This document shows positions 34,681-43,694 of a DNA stretch of 64,000 nt, piece by piece. A program made the translations under genes and the position numbers. Under the pieces are notes generated by a model. The model was given only the letters and a program-made list of their open reading frames with translations, searched no databases and was not told the DNA's origin. Position 1 is the first letter of the stretch; each line of letters starts with the position of its first letter. The stretch is from contig NZ_JAGPYQ010000001.1 in assembly GCF_018070025.1 (NCBI RefSeq), positions 1,798,001 to 1,862,000 on the forward strand. The letters run 5' to 3'. This DNA is from Streptomyces liliiviolaceus (lineage in GTDB: Bacteria > Actinomycetota > Actinomycetes > Streptomycetales > Streptomycetaceae).

Positions 34681-34692
34681 TGGTTTAGACCT
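34681..34692. promoter_or_regulatory. DasR-like (dre) operator candidate upstream of acs
   Basis: TGGTTTAGACCT matches 10 of 12 positions of the palindromic dre core TGGTCTAGACCA. It lies about 88 bp before the leader GTG. DasR, a GntR regulator sensing N-acetylglucosamine metabolites, is known in actinomycetes. Control of this gene is inference. Confidence 0.35.
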
Positions 34693-34723
34693 GTGTGCCG
34701 GATCGGGCGCGGGATCCTGTGTG

Positions 34724-34758
34724 CGTGTGGCCTGCCCGCGGACACGGGCGGCCACACG
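34724..34758 (-). terminator. Terminator of the SulP-carbonic anhydrase gene
   Basis: CGTGTGGCC/GGCCACACG and inner GCCCG/CGGGC pair with a single bulged base. It lies 62 bp past the stop of the minus-strand gene at 34820-37216. Confidence 0.7.
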
Positions 34759-34819
34759 TTCTCACGGACGGGACGAGGGAGCGGTTCAGGCGCCGGGTGT
34801 CGCGCGCGGGGCCGGTGCC

Positions 34820-37216
34820 TCAGTCCTGGGTGTCGTGCAGGGCCGTCGCCGCGACCCGGTCGAAGAGCTCACCCTCCTCCTCGTCGCTGGGGGTGGTCTC
34901 CGTGAGGAGGTAGGCCTGGGCCTCGCCCACGTGGAAGTACATCCCGTGCAGTTCGAGCACACCCTCCTCCAGCGCCCGGGCCACCGACTCGTGTGCCCGC
35001 AGATGCTCCAGCTGCTGCACGACGTTGGTGAGACAGAGCTGCTCGGTGGCGTCGGCGGGCGCGCGTCCGGCGATCCGGGTCCAGGGCCGGTCCTCGGCGG
35101 TCATGCGCTCCACGCTCGGCAGTCCGTGCCGCAGCCACCGCTTCAACGGCGTCCGGGCACCTCCCGGTTCGGTGTTCATCAGCGCCTGCATCGCCCCGCA
35201 CCCGGAGTGTCCGCACACGGTGATGGACCGCACCCGCAGCACCTCCACCGCGTACTCGATCGCGGCGGCCACCGAGTCGTCGCCGCTCTCCTCGCCGGGC
35301 GGCGGTACGAGATTGCCGACATTGCGGACTACGAAGAGGTCACCTGGGCCGCTGGAGGTGATCATCGACGTGACCAGCCGGGAGTCGGCACAGGTCAGGA
35401 AGAGCTGTGAGGGCTGCTGCCCCTCCCGTGCGAGCCGGGCCAGCTCGCCGCGCACCAGGGGCGCGGTGTTGCGCTGGAACGAGCTGATGCCGCTGGCCAG
35501 CTGATGCCCGCTGGCGTGTCCGCCGGGCGCCGGTGTCTCGGTGCTCTCGCAGTGGTGGTTGCGCCAGGGCGTCCAGGGACGGCAGTGGCAGTGCGCCGTC
35601 TGCCCGTCGTCGTCCTTGACGTGCCGTTCCGCGAGGCGTGCTCCGGTGCGCCCGGTCAGCTCGACGGAGCCGCCCCGGCTGGTGTGCGCGCTCTGCCAGT
35701 CGTGCAGCGACTCGTATGCCGCGTGGTCCATGAAGGAGCCGTCCAGTTCGATCACGGCCTCGGCCCCCGGCGGTACCAGATGCAGGGCACGGGTGAGGCG
35801 GGGTACGGCCAGGAAGGTCAACTGCCCCCGCACGCGCACGTGGTGGACGCCGTCGGGGCCCACCGAGCGGGTGATCCGCGTCCGGGTGAGGCGGTGCAGG
35901 GCGACGCCGACGGCCACGGCGATCCCGAGCGTGACGCCCTCAAGGACTCCGAGGACGACGACACCGAGGGTGGTGACGGCGTACACCAGCACCTCTCGGT
36001 GGCGGGTGACCGTACGGATGTGGTGCAGGGACACCATCTGGATGCCGACGGCCATCACCAGGGAGGCCAGGGCCGCGAGGGGGATCAGCTCCAGGAGCGG
36101 CACCATCAGCAGTGCGGCCACCGTGATCCAGACGCCGTGCAGCATCGTCGAGTTCCGGCTGACGGCGCCGGCCTGGACGTTCGCCGAGCTCCGTACGGCC
36201 ACGCCCGCGACGGGGAGCCCGCCGAGCGTGCCGGAGACGATGTTGGCGGCGCCCTGTCCGAGCAGCTCGCGGTCGAGGTCGGAGCGCCCCTGCTGGGCCG
36301 GCCGTCTGGCCGTGAGCTTGTCGACGGCGACGGCGCCCAGGAGCGACTGGACACTGCACACCAGCGTGGTGGTGAGCACGGCGGCGGCGATCCCGAGCAC
36401 CGGACCCTCGGGCAGCCCGGCCAGCGCGTGACTCCGCCAGGACGGCAGATCGACCTTGGGGAGGGTGAGCGCGGCGAGCGCGGCCGTCGTGGTGGCCGCG
36501 GCGACGGCGACGAGCGCGGCCGGAACGGTACGCAGGATCTGTCCCACCCGCCCGGGGACCCGGGGCCAGGCCAGCAGGACGGACAGCGTCAGGGCGCTCA
36601 TCGCCAGCGCTGCCAGGTGGGGGTGCGCCAACTGGGCGGGCAGTGCGCGGATGTTGTCGACGACCGAGCTGCTCGGGGATCCGCCGAGCACGATGTGCAG
36701 CTGGGCGACGGCGATGGTGATGCCGATGCCGGCCAGCATGCCGTGCACGATCGCGGGGCTGACGGCCAGCGCGGATCGGGCCACCCGCAGGAAGCCCAGG
36801 CCGACCTGGGCCAGTCCGGCGATGACGGTGATGGCGCAGGTCGTACGCCATCCGTACTGGTGGATGAGATCGGCGGTGACCACGGTGAGCCCCGCGGCGG
36901 GTCCGCTGACCTGGAGCGGTGAGCCGCCGAGCCGGCCGGCCACGAGTCCGCCGACGGCGGCGGCCACGAGCCCCGCCTGCAGCGGCGCTCCGGTGGCGAG
37001 GGCGATGCCCAGGGACAGGGGCAGGGCGATCAGGAAGACGGCGATCGAGGCCGACAGGTCGGTGGCCGTGATCCGGGGAAGCCGAGGGGGCCTCGGGAAT
37101 CGGGGGATCCGTGGGATCCGGGAAGTGTGGCGGCCGGGCGGCGAGGGGCTGTGCGGCCGCCCCTCGTCCGGGGTGTGCGAAGAGTCGTCGGTGCGAGTGG
37201 GGACGAAGGCAGTCAT
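34820..37216 (-). CDS. SulP anion transporter fused to beta-carbonic anhydrase
   Basis: The protein has 798 residues. After a Pro/Arg-rich N-terminus come 10-12 transmembrane helices of a SulP transporter ([20 protein letters not shown] first, [10 protein letters not shown] as the family signature), a STAS-like segment (about 470-550), a His-rich linker ([17 protein letters not shown]) and a beta-carbonic anhydrase domain from about 590. The zinc ligands are in LTCADSRL (Cys) and [10 protein letters not shown] (His, Cys). It probably imports bicarbonate (or another anion) and interconverts it with CO2 at the inner face. ATG 37216 has a GGGAA upstream. Confidence 0.9.
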   Translation of the reverse strand: MTAFVPTRTDDSSHTPDEGRPHSPSPPGRHTSRIPRIPRFPRPPRLPRITATDLSASIAVFLIALPLSLGIALATGAPLQAGLVAAAVGGLVAGRLGGSPLQVSGPAAGLTVVTADLIHQYGWRTTCAITVIAGLAQVGLGFLRVARSALAVSPAIVHGMLAGIGITIAVAQLHIVLGGSPSSSVVDNIRALPAQLAHPHLAALAMSALTLSVLLAWPRVPGRVGQILRTVPAALVAVAAATTTAALAALTLPKVDLPSWRSHALAGLPEGPVLGIAAAVLTTTLVCSVQSLLGAVAVDKLTARRPAQQGRSDLDRELLGQGAANIVSGTLGGLPVAGVAVRSSANVQAGAVSRNSTMLHGVWITVAALLMVPLLELIPLAALASLVMAVGIQMVSLHHIRTVTRHREVLVYAVTTLGVVVLGVLEGVTLGIAVAVGVALHRLTRTRITRSVGPDGVHHVRVRGQLTFLAVPRLTRALHLVPPGAEAVIELDGSFMDHAAYESLHDWQSAHTSRGGSVELTGRTGARLAERHVKDDDGQTAHCHCRPWTPWRNHHCESTETPAPGGHASGHQLASGISSFQRNTAPLVRGELARLAREGQQPSQLFLTCADSRLVTSMITSSGPGDLFVVRNVGNLVPPPGEESGDDSVAAAIEYAVEVLRVRSITVCGHSGCGAMQALMNTEPGGARTPLKRWLRHGLPSVERMTAEDRPWTRIAGRAPADATEQLCLTNVVQQLEHLRAHESVARALEEGVLELHGMYFHVGEAQAYLLTETTPSDEEEGELFDRVAATALHDTQD

Positions 37217-37485
37217 GGTTCCCGTCTTTCCGGGGCTACGCGGTCGCTTGGGGGCGCGGCCGTGGGTCACGGCGTACAGCGGCGGGATTTATCAACGCTC
37301 GGTAAATGAATCGTAATGGAGAGTAAAGGACGTGTCAGGAAAAATCGCGCAAATAGTCCAACTGTTCACTCCGGAGAGTGATTAGTCATTTTGATCGGCT
37401 TGTCGTACCGCCTCCTTCCGGGACCCCTGCGATCTTGACTTCGCCGTCTGTTTTGTCCCGATTGAAGGAAGAAGGTGGGCGGAGC

Positions 37486-38787
37486 ATGGCCGCCATTCAG
37501 AGGTTCACCACGGGCGTCGCCGTCATCGCGGTCTGCGCCGCGGCGCTCGCCGGCTGCGGGATCGGCGACACCGGCGCCGAGAAGGGCGCGCAGGGCGAGG
37601 GGGCCCGCGGCGAGGGGGCGCACGGTGCCAAGAAGGGCGTCGGTGCTCCGGCGCCGAAGAACCCGGTCCGGCTGATCGGTGACGGCTCCACCGCGTTCAC
37701 CGGCGCGCAGCCGCGGCTGCCCCGGCCCGCGAAGCTGAAGCCGGGGCAGCGCCCGCCGCAGTTCGTGGTCTTCTCCTGGGACGGGGCGGGCGAGGACAGC
37801 CAGAAGCTGTTCTCGCACTTCCGCAAGGTGGCCAAGGACAACAGGGCGACCATGACGTACTTCCTCAGCGGCGTGTACATGCTTCCGGAGGGCAAGCGCG
37901 ACCTGTACCGGCCGCCGCAGCACTCACCCGGGCGCTCCGACATCGGTTTCAACGACGAGCAGGGCATCCGGGACACCGTGAAGCAACTGCGCGGCGCCTG
38001 GCTCGAAGGCAGTGAGATCGGCACGCACTTCAACGGCCACTTCTGCGGCAGCGGCGGCGGAGTGGGCGAGTGGTCGGTCGGGGAGTGGAAGGACGAGATC
38101 GCCCAGGCCAAGTCCTTCGTCAAGTCCTGGAAGACCAACACCGGTACGGCGAAGGGCTCACCGCTGCCCTTCGACTACGACAAGGAGCTCATCGGCGCCC
38201 GCACACCCTGTCTGGAGGGGCAGAAGAACTTCATGCGGGCCGCCCGCGAACTCGGCTTCCGCTACGACACCAGCGGCGTCAACGACCAGGTCTGGCCCAA
38301 GAAGAAGGCGGGCCTGTGGGATCTGTCGATGCAGCTCGTCCCGGTCCCGGGCCGCGGGTTCGAGACGCTGACCATGGACTACAACTTCATGGTCAACCAG
38401 TCGGGCACCACGTCCCAGGGCGACCCCGGCAAGCACGAGTACTGGGGCGACCAGATGCGTGACGGCCTCCTCAAGGGCTTCTCCCGCGCCTACGAGGGCA
38501 ACCGGGCGCCCCTGATCATCGGCAACCACTTCGAGTCCTGGAACGGCGGCACGTACATGCGGGCCATCGAGGAGACCATCGAGCGCGTCTGCACCAAGCG
38601 CGAGGTGCGGTGCGTGTCCTTCCGGCAGCTCGCCGACTGGCTCGACGCCCAGGATCCCAGGACCCTCGACAAGCTCCGCACGCTCAAGGTGGGTCAGTCC
38701 CCGAAGCAGGACTGGGCGTCGTTCCTGTCCGACCGGCCGGCCCCGGCCCCGAAGGGAGTGCCGGGCGCCCCGGCGGTCAAGCCGTAG
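37486..38787 (+). CDS. Polysaccharide deacetylase-like lipoprotein
   Basis: The protein has 433 residues. A lipoprotein signal peptide ends in the lipobox LAGC (Cys at about 22), followed by a Gly/Lys/Ala-rich linker. The domain resembles the NodB fold: VVFSWDGAGEDS in place of the usual TFDDGP, and EIGTHFNGHFCG with the H-x3-H metal pair. The first motif is altered, so deacetylase activity is uncertain. It would act outside the membrane on a cell-surface glycan. The upstream 269 bp, divergent from the SulP gene, are AT-rich and hold a small CACTC-CGGA-GAGTG hairpin at 37367-37380. Confidence 0.72.
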   Translation: MAAIQRFTTGVAVIAVCAAALAGCGIGDTGAEKGAQGEGARGEGAHGAKKGVGAPAPKNPVRLIGDGSTAFTGAQPRLPRPAKLKPGQRPPQFVVFSWDGAGEDSQKLFSHFRKVAKDNRATMTYFLSGVYMLPEGKRDLYRPPQHSPGRSDIGFNDEQGIRDTVKQLRGAWLEGSEIGTHFNGHFCGSGGGVGEWSVGEWKDEIAQAKSFVKSWKTNTGTAKGSPLPFDYDKELIGARTPCLEGQKNFMRAARELGFRYDTSGVNDQVWPKKKAGLWDLSMQLVPVPGRGFETLTMDYNFMVNQSGTTSQGDPGKHEYWGDQMRDGLLKGFSRAYEGNRAPLIIGNHFESWNGGTYMRAIEETIERVCTKREVRCVSFRQLADWLDAQDPRTLDKLRTLKVGQSPKQDWASFLSDRPAPAPKGVPGAPAVKP

Positions 38788-38806
38788 CGCCCGGGCGGCG
38801 TGCGGC

Positions 38807-39787
38807 TCACGCCGTCGCGGTCTCGGCCTCCCGCAGGACGAAGGAGGGGTCGACCTGGGCGGCCAGGTCGGCCCCCGTGCGCTCGTTGCCCCACGACTGC
38901 GCGTTCTTCAGATGGAAGTGGACCATCTGCCGGGTGTAGCGCTCCCAGTCGCGCTGTCCGTAGGTCGCGTCGGCAGCCGCCTGCAGAGCGCTCAGCGCAC
39001 GGCGGTTGCCGTCCTCCAACTGCTCGAACCGGGGCGGGCGGCCCTTCTCCATGGCGCGTACCCAGTCCGAGTGGCCGACCGTCAGCAGCAGGTCGTCGCC
39101 GACCTCGTCCTTGAGGAAGTCGATGTCGTCCTGGCCCTGCACCTTGTTGCCCACGACCTTCAGGGTGATGCCGAAGTCGTGCGCGTACTCCTTGTACTGC
39201 CGGTAGACCGAGATGCCCTTACGGGTGGGCTCCGCGACGAGGAACGTGATGTCGAAGCGGGTGAACATGCCGGACGCGAAGGAGTCCGAGCCCGCCGTCA
39301 TGTCCACGACCACGTACTCGCCGGGGCCGTCGACGAGGTGGTTCAGACAGAGCTCCACCGCGCCGGTCTTGGAGTGGTAGCAGGCCACTCCGAGGTCGGC
39401 CTCGGTGAACGGGCCGGTGACCATCAGACGAACGGCGCCGCCGTCGAGTTCCACGGGCCGCGCGCAGGCCTCGTACACCGGGTTGTCCTCGCGCACCCGC
39501 AGGAGCCGGGAGCCCTCGCCGGGCGGGGTGGTCTTGATCATCGTCTCGGCGGAGGCGATGCGCGGGTTGGAGCCGCGCAGGTGGTCCTTGATGAGGCCCA
39601 GGCGGTCGCCCATGGCGGGCAGGTTTCGCGCCTCGCCGTCGGTGAGGCCGAGTGCCGGGCCGAGGTGCTGGTTGATGTCGGCGTCCACCGCGACGACCGG
39701 CGATCCGGTGGTCGCGAGGTGCCGGACGAAGAGCGAGGACAGGGTGGTCTTGCCACTGCCGCCCTTCCCAACGAAAGCAATTTTCAT
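38807..39787 (-). CDS. CooC/MinD-type ATPase
   Basis: The protein has 326 residues. A deviant Walker A GKGGSGKTTLSS is at about 7-18, followed by VDADINQHLGPALG and the Walker B VVVDMTAGSDSFASG. It resembles CooC-type ATPases that insert metals into enzymes, although no CO dehydrogenase or nickel enzyme is near. ATG 39787 is preferred over ATG 39793 because TACGCT at 39796-39801 is then 8 nt away, close to the leaderless layout of neighbours. It is divergent from the degenerate Fic gene, 101 bp apart. Confidence 0.8.
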   Translation of the reverse strand: MKIAFVGKGGSGKTTLSSLFVRHLATTGSPVVAVDADINQHLGPALGLTDGEARNLPAMGDRLGLIKDHLRGSNPRIASAETMIKTTPPGEGSRLLRVREDNPVYEACARPVELDGGAVRLMVTGPFTEADLGVACYHSKTGAVELCLNHLVDGPGEYVVVDMTAGSDSFASGMFTRFDITFLVAEPTRKGISVYRQYKEYAHDFGITLKVVGNKVQGQDDIDFLKDEVGDDLLLTVGHSDWVRAMEKGRPPRFEQLEDGNRRALSALQAAADATYGQRDWERYTRQMVHFHLKNAQSWGNERTGADLAAQVDPSFVLREAETATA

Positions 39788-39888
39788 GTTCATGTAGCGT
39801 AGTGGTGCCGCTGGGGCGGTGGGCCGCCGGACGTGAAGAAGACCACTCGTTCGTGGGGCTCGGGCCCAGGGTGCGTAGGGTCGTACTC

Positions 39889-40755
39889 ATGAGTACGACA
39901 GAAGCGGGTGCGACAGGTGCGAACGCCGACCCCCTCGCGGCGCTCGGCTCGCTGCCCGGTGTGGCGGAATCCGTGGAGTCCGTGCGCAAGGCCGTGGACC
40001 GGGTCTACGGGCACCGCATCATGCGGCGCCGCAGCAACGAGATCACCGGAGAGGCCGCACTGCGGGGCTCCCGTGGGTCGGCGGCGCTGTCCGGCGCGGA
40101 CTGGGCTCTCGAAGAGGTGCGCCGAAGGGCCGACTTCAGTGGCGACGACCAGGCCAGAGTGGTGGGCGCGGCCCTCAGGCTGACCGCCGAGTCGGGCGAA
40201 CTCCTGTCCATCTGGCGGCAGTCGCCCCTGCGGGTGCTGGCGAGGCTGCATCTGGTGGCCGCCGCCGACAACGGGGACGCGGTCGGACGTCCGCGACGCG
40301 ACGGGGAGCCCGCCACGGAGACCCCGGCGGCGGGCGCCGCGGGGCCCCCGCTGATCGGACTTCCGCTGCCGGGCGCCGACGAGGTCGAGGGCCGGCTCGA
40401 CGGCCTTGCGCGGCTGGTCATCGCGGGGAGTTCCGCGCCCGCCCTGGTGACCGCCGCCGTGGTGCACGGCGAACTGCTCGCGCTGCGCCCCTTCGGTTCC
40501 CACAACGGCCTGGTCGCGCGCGCGGCCGAACGGATCGTCCTCATCGGCAGCGGACTCGACCCCAAGTCGGTCTGCCCGCCGGAGGTCGGCCACGCGGAAC
40601 TGGGACGCGCGGCCTACGCCGCCGCTCTCGACGGCTACGCCTCCGGCACTCCGGACGGGATGGCGGCCTGGATCGCCCACTGCGGCAGGGCGATCGAGCT
40701 CGGCGCCAGGGAGTCGACGGCCGTGTGCGAGGCGCTGCAGCGAGGCGCGGCATAG
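39889..40755 (+). CDS. Fic-fold protein with a degenerate active site
   Basis: The protein has 288 residues. The helix TAAVVHGELLAL leads into RPFGSHNGLVAR (about 200-211), which lines up with the Fic motif HPFx(D/E)GNGRxxR: His is replaced by Arg, the acidic residue by Ser and the first Arg by Leu, while Pro, Phe, Asn, Gly and the last Arg remain. An upstream SGADWALEEVRRR resembles the Fic inhibitory helix region. Such genes are often labelled oxidoreductase, which nothing here supports. AMP transfer is unlikely without the His. TAGGGT at 39876-39881 is 7 nt before ATG 39889, so it is probably leaderless. Confidence 0.65.
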   Translation: MSTTEAGATGANADPLAALGSLPGVAESVESVRKAVDRVYGHRIMRRRSNEITGEAALRGSRGSAALSGADWALEEVRRRADFSGDDQARVVGAALRLTAESGELLSIWRQSPLRVLARLHLVAAADNGDAVGRPRRDGEPATETPAAGAAGPPLIGLPLPGADEVEGRLDGLARLVIAGSSAPALVTAAVVHGELLALRPFGSHNGLVARAAERIVLIGSGLDPKSVCPPEVGHAELGRAAYAAALDGYASGTPDGMAAWIAHCGRAIELGARESTAVCEALQRGAA

Positions 40756-40810
40756 GTGTATCCGGCGTCGCCGGGGCGCTCGGGTGCGGTTCGGGTCCCT
40801 GAACAGGGTT

Positions 40811-40838
40811 GCGGCGGTACGGATTTCCGTACCGCCGC
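40811..40838. terminator. Terminator after the Fic-like gene
   Basis: The exact arms GCGGCGGTACGG / CCGTACCGCCGC enclose the loop ATTT. It could also end a minus-strand transcript coming from 41.1 kb. Confidence 0.8.
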
Positions 40839-41194
40839 CGGCATGTCGACCGGGTTACCAAGCGTCCTCGGAGTGTTGCCCATCAGGTCGGGAACTGTTG
40901 CCCGTCGCCTGGTGCGGCTGGCCCGTAATCGACGGGTCGACGTCGCGTGGGTGCCCGGTGTTCATGCGCGGTCCGTGGGGCCTCGGTTGCGTTTGAAGGT
41001 GATCCTTTCGGATGTCCTTGGTCTCGCGGGCCGTTAATCCCTTTGTACTCCTGGTCCAGGGCAAGCGGAACCCCTCGCTGTACTTCTTTACTTTTGCGGA
41101 CAGAGCGGAGTGAATCGGGCGCCCGGCTCGAAAAGACGGACAAGGAGAGGCCCATGAAGGGCGAGGAGGCGGAAGTGGTGCCTCCCGGGTGGGG
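40839..41194 (-). ncRNA. Candidate structured RNA in the Fic-HAD gap
   Basis: This 356-bp gap has no convincing gene. At 40996-41019, read on the minus strand, AAGG-AC-ATCC-GAAA-GGAT-CA-CCTT folds into a two-part stem with a GNRA (GAAA) tetraloop; on the plus strand the loop would be the unstable TTTC. The hairpin at 40811-40838 could terminate a minus-strand RNA. From memory S. coelicolor expresses small RNAs scr3558 and scr3559 in this neighbourhood. Boundaries are unknown. Confidence 0.35.
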
Positions 41195-42031
41195 TCAGCT
41201 CACCGCCGCGCGGCGCCTGCTGGCGTACCAGACGAGCCCCGCGGTGGCCGCCGCCGCCCCTATGGCCGCCGCCGCGACGATGGCCGGGCGGGGCGTCACG
41301 GACAGCCGCTGCTTGAGGCGTACAGGATGGTTGAAGTCGAGGATGGGCCACCCGCGCGCGAGGGCCTCGCGGCGCAGCGCCCGGTCCGGATTCACCGCGT
41401 GGGGATGGCCGACCGCCGAGAGCATCGGGATGTCGGTCGCCGAATCGCTGTACGCGTAGCAGCGCTCCAGGTCGTACCCCTCGGACTCGGCCAGCTCCTT
41501 GACGGCCTCGGCCTTCGTGGGGCCGTACGCGTAGTACTCCACCTCGCCCGTGAAGCAGCCGTCGTCGCCCACGACCATGCGGGTGGCCACCACCCGGTCG
41601 GCGCCCAGGAGTTCACCGATCGGTTCGACGACCTCCGCGCCGGAGGTGGACACGATCACGACGTCGCGGCCGGCGGTGTGGTGCTCCTCGATGAGGGAGG
41701 CGGCCTCGTCGTAGATGATCGGGTCGATCAGGTCGTGCAGGGTCTCGGCGACGATCTCCTTCACCTGCTGGACGTTCCAGCCGCGGCACAGCGCGGACAG
41801 GTACTCGCGCATCCGCTCCATCTGGTCGTGGTCGGCGCCGCCGGCGAGGAACACGAACTGGGCATATGCGGTGCGCAACACCGCCCGGCGGTTGATCAGA
41901 CCGCCTTGGTAGAACGACTTGCTGAAGGTGAGCGTGCTCGACTTCGCAATGACCGTCTTGTCCAGGTCAAAGAAGGCCGCTGTACGGGGCAAGGAGTGGT
42001 TTTCCACGGGTTGAGCATATGCGCCCGCCAT
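41195..42031 (-). CDS. HAD-IB family phosphatase (SerB-like)
   Basis: The protein has 278 residues. The HAD nucleophile motif FFDLDKTVIAKSS is at about 20-32, VIVSTSGAEVV is motif II, and YAYSDSATDIPML is motif IV. The C-terminal 25 residues hold a probable transmembrane helix (VAAAAIGAAAATAGLVWYAS). Members of this group hydrolyse phosphoserine or lysophospholipids; the substrate here is not known. CACAGT at 42039-42044 is 7 nt before ATG 42031, a leaderless layout; GTG 42007 is the alternative. It is divergent from the 6C RNA. Confidence 0.85.
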   Translation of the reverse strand: MAGAYAQPVENHSLPRTAAFFDLDKTVIAKSSTLTFSKSFYQGGLINRRAVLRTAYAQFVFLAGGADHDQMERMREYLSALCRGWNVQQVKEIVAETLHDLIDPIIYDEAASLIEEHHTAGRDVVIVSTSGAEVVEPIGELLGADRVVATRMVVGDDGCFTGEVEYYAYGPTKAEAVKELAESEGYDLERCYAYSDSATDIPMLSAVGHPHAVNPDRALRREALARGWPILDFNHPVRLKQRLSVTPRPAIVAAAAIGAAAATAGLVWYASRRRAAVS

Positions 42032-42049
42032 TCGGGCTACTGTGGGACG

Positions 42050-42260
42050 TGTGGGTTTGCCTGAGAGAGCTCTCGGGTACACCATGGAAGTCACGGATCG
42101 TTCGCGACCGTGCTAACCCGGTTTGGCTCCTCCCCCCCCGAGTCAAACCGTGGGGACGACCCCCGCTCTCCCCCCCGGCGGGGGTCGTCGCATGTCCGGA
42201 TGGGTTTTCCCGTCCGTTGTTGAGAACGCCGGGCCCCGCACTGCGGGGCCCGGCGTTTCT
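42050..42260 (+). ncRNA. 6C RNA
   Basis: Two stem-loops carry long C runs in their loops, the definition of the actinobacterial 6C RNA. Stem 1 pairs 42119-42129 with 42140-42150 (one G-U pair) around CTCCCCCCCC. Stem 2 pairs 42155-42165 with 42179-42189 around a loop with seven C. A strong terminator follows at 42225-42257. In S. coelicolor the 6C RNA is expressed and rises during sporulation. The 5' end is a guess, set just after TACTGT (42038-42043). The exposed CCUCC-like loops could pair with GGAGG ribosome binding sites. Confidence 0.85.
42225..42257 (+). terminator. Terminator of the 6C RNA
   Basis: AACGCCGGGCCCCGCA, one C, then the exact reverse complement ending in GCGTT, followed by TCTCTGTCTCC. 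Confidence 0.9.
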
Positions 42261-42590
42261 CTGTCTCCGCACAGGATTCGTCACTGTGTGTAGCTGTGGG
42301 GTAGCGCCTAGGAAGTCGTACAACGGTCACCGGTTTGGGTGAAGGCGATATTCACAGGCGCCGAGTTGTCCACAGTTATCGACCAAGATCCACACGATTT
42401 CCGGCTTCGCTGCACCGTGATTCCAGCGCGTACCGCTTGCGGAAGTTCATGGCCGGTTCCGTTTGTTCGGCGGCTATGGCCGGTTCGTATCGGCGGTTCA
42501 TATGGAGGGCCGGTTGGCGGCTCTTGCGCTGGGCGGGAATCGCGGGACCGCAGGGGTTCCGCGACGAAGCAGCGAAGGGGGCTGGAGAGC
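42258..42590 (+). promoter_or_regulatory. ssd upstream region with a perfect DnaA box (42366-42374)
   Basis: This 333-bp gap between the 6C RNA terminator and ssd has no other gene. TTGTCCACA at 42366-42374 is the preferred Streptomyces DnaA box, and AGATCCACA follows about 10 bp later as a weak second. DnaA could act as a regulator of the downstream pilus operon. No clear -35/-10 pair is seen. Confidence 0.5.
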
Positions 42591-43694
42591 GTGGCGGGAG
42601 CCATCACACACGACCGGCCGTCGGCCGCCGAGGGGCGGCAGGGCGGACCGTTGATCGTCACCGAGGACGCGGATCTGCTGGACGACCTGCTGCGGCTGTG
42701 CGCCGCGGCCGGCGCCCGGCCCGAAGTCCACCACGGGGTGCCGGAGCGCGGCGGCGGTTGGGACACGGCACCGCTGGTGCTCGTCGGCGACGACGCCTCA
42801 CGCCGGGTGCGCGGCGCCACGCGCAGACGCGGGGTCGTGCTGGTGGGTCGGGATCAGGACGATCCCGGGGTCTGGAGAAGGGCTGTGGAGATCGGCGCCG
42901 ACCACGTGCTGATGCTGCCGGATGGCGAACAATGGTTGGTCGACCGCATCGCCGACGTGGCCGAGGGCGTCGGACCGCCCGCTCTCACCGTCGGCGTGAT
43001 CGGCGGCCGCGGAGGCGCCGGATCGTCCACGCTCGCCTGCGCGCTCGCGGTCACCTCGGCGCGCCAGGGTGTCCGCACCCTCCTTGTCGACGCGGACCCG
43101 CTGGGCGGCGGACTCGACGTACTCCTCGGCGGGGAATCCGTCGAGGGACTCCGCTGGCCCGCCTTCGCCGCCTCGCACGGACGGGTCGGCGGCGAAGCCC
43201 TGGAGGAGTCGCTGCCCGCACTGCACGCCCTGCGGGTCCTCAGCTGGGACCGGGGCGACTGCGTCACCGTGGCGCCCGAGGCCGTCCGCGCGGTCCTGGC
43301 CGCCGCCAGGCGGCGCGGCGGGGTGGTGGTCGTCGATCTGCCGCGCCGGATCGACGAAGGGGTCGCGGAGGCCCTCGCCCAGATCGACCTCGGGGTGCTC
43401 GTCGTCCCGGCCGAACTGCGCGCCGTCGCGGCGGCCGGACGGGTGGCCTCCGCGGTCGGCATGGTCCTGAGGGACCTGCGCGTCGCGGTCCGCGGGCCGT
43501 ACGCACCAGGTCTGGACGACCGGGAGGTCGCCCGGCTCCTCGGACTGCCCCTGATGGGTGAGGTGCCCACGGAGACGGGGCTGCCGGCCACCCAGGAGCG
43601 GGGCGCTCCGCCCGGCGGAGACGGACGCGGGCCGCTCGCCCGCTTCTGCTCGGCGTTCTGGGAGCGGGCCGCGGTCGCCGGAGGGGGCGTATGA
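42591..43694 (+). CDS. ssd: Septum site-determining protein Ssd (CpaE/MinD-like)
   Basis: The protein has 367 residues. An N-terminal receiver-like half (about 15-115) precedes a MinD/CpaE-like ATPase half with GVIGGRGGAGSSTLACALA where KGGxGKT is expected. Both Walker A lysines are missing, so ATP hydrolysis is doubtful. VDADPLGGGLDVLLG and VVVVDLPRR follow. It belongs to the Ssd family placed before Tad genes in actinobacteria (Rv3660c in Mycobacterium). GTG 42591 follows GGAGAGC. The ATGA overlap with TadA shows it is part of the operon. Confidence 0.88.
   Translation: MAGAITHDRPSAAEGRQGGPLIVTEDADLLDDLLRLCAAAGARPEVHHGVPERGGGWDTAPLVLVGDDASRRVRGATRRRGVVLVGRDQDDPGVWRRAVEIGADHVLMLPDGEQWLVDRIADVAEGVGPPALTVGVIGGRGGAGSSTLACALAVTSARQGVRTLLVDADPLGGGLDVLLGGESVEGLRWPAFAASHGRVGGEALEESLPALHALRVLSWDRGDCVTVAPEAVRAVLAAARRRGGVVVVDLPRRIDEGVAEALAQIDLGVLVVPAELRAVAAAGRVASAVGMVLRDLRVAVRGPYAPGLDDREVARLLGLPLMGEVPTETGLPATQERGAPPGGDGRGPLARFCSAFWERAAVAGGGV

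Noticed and set aside
40843..41037. 64-codon plus-strand frame after the Fic-like gene
   Set aside because: It has a TTA codon, several AT-ending codons and no ribosome binding site; it overlaps the structured RNA candidate.
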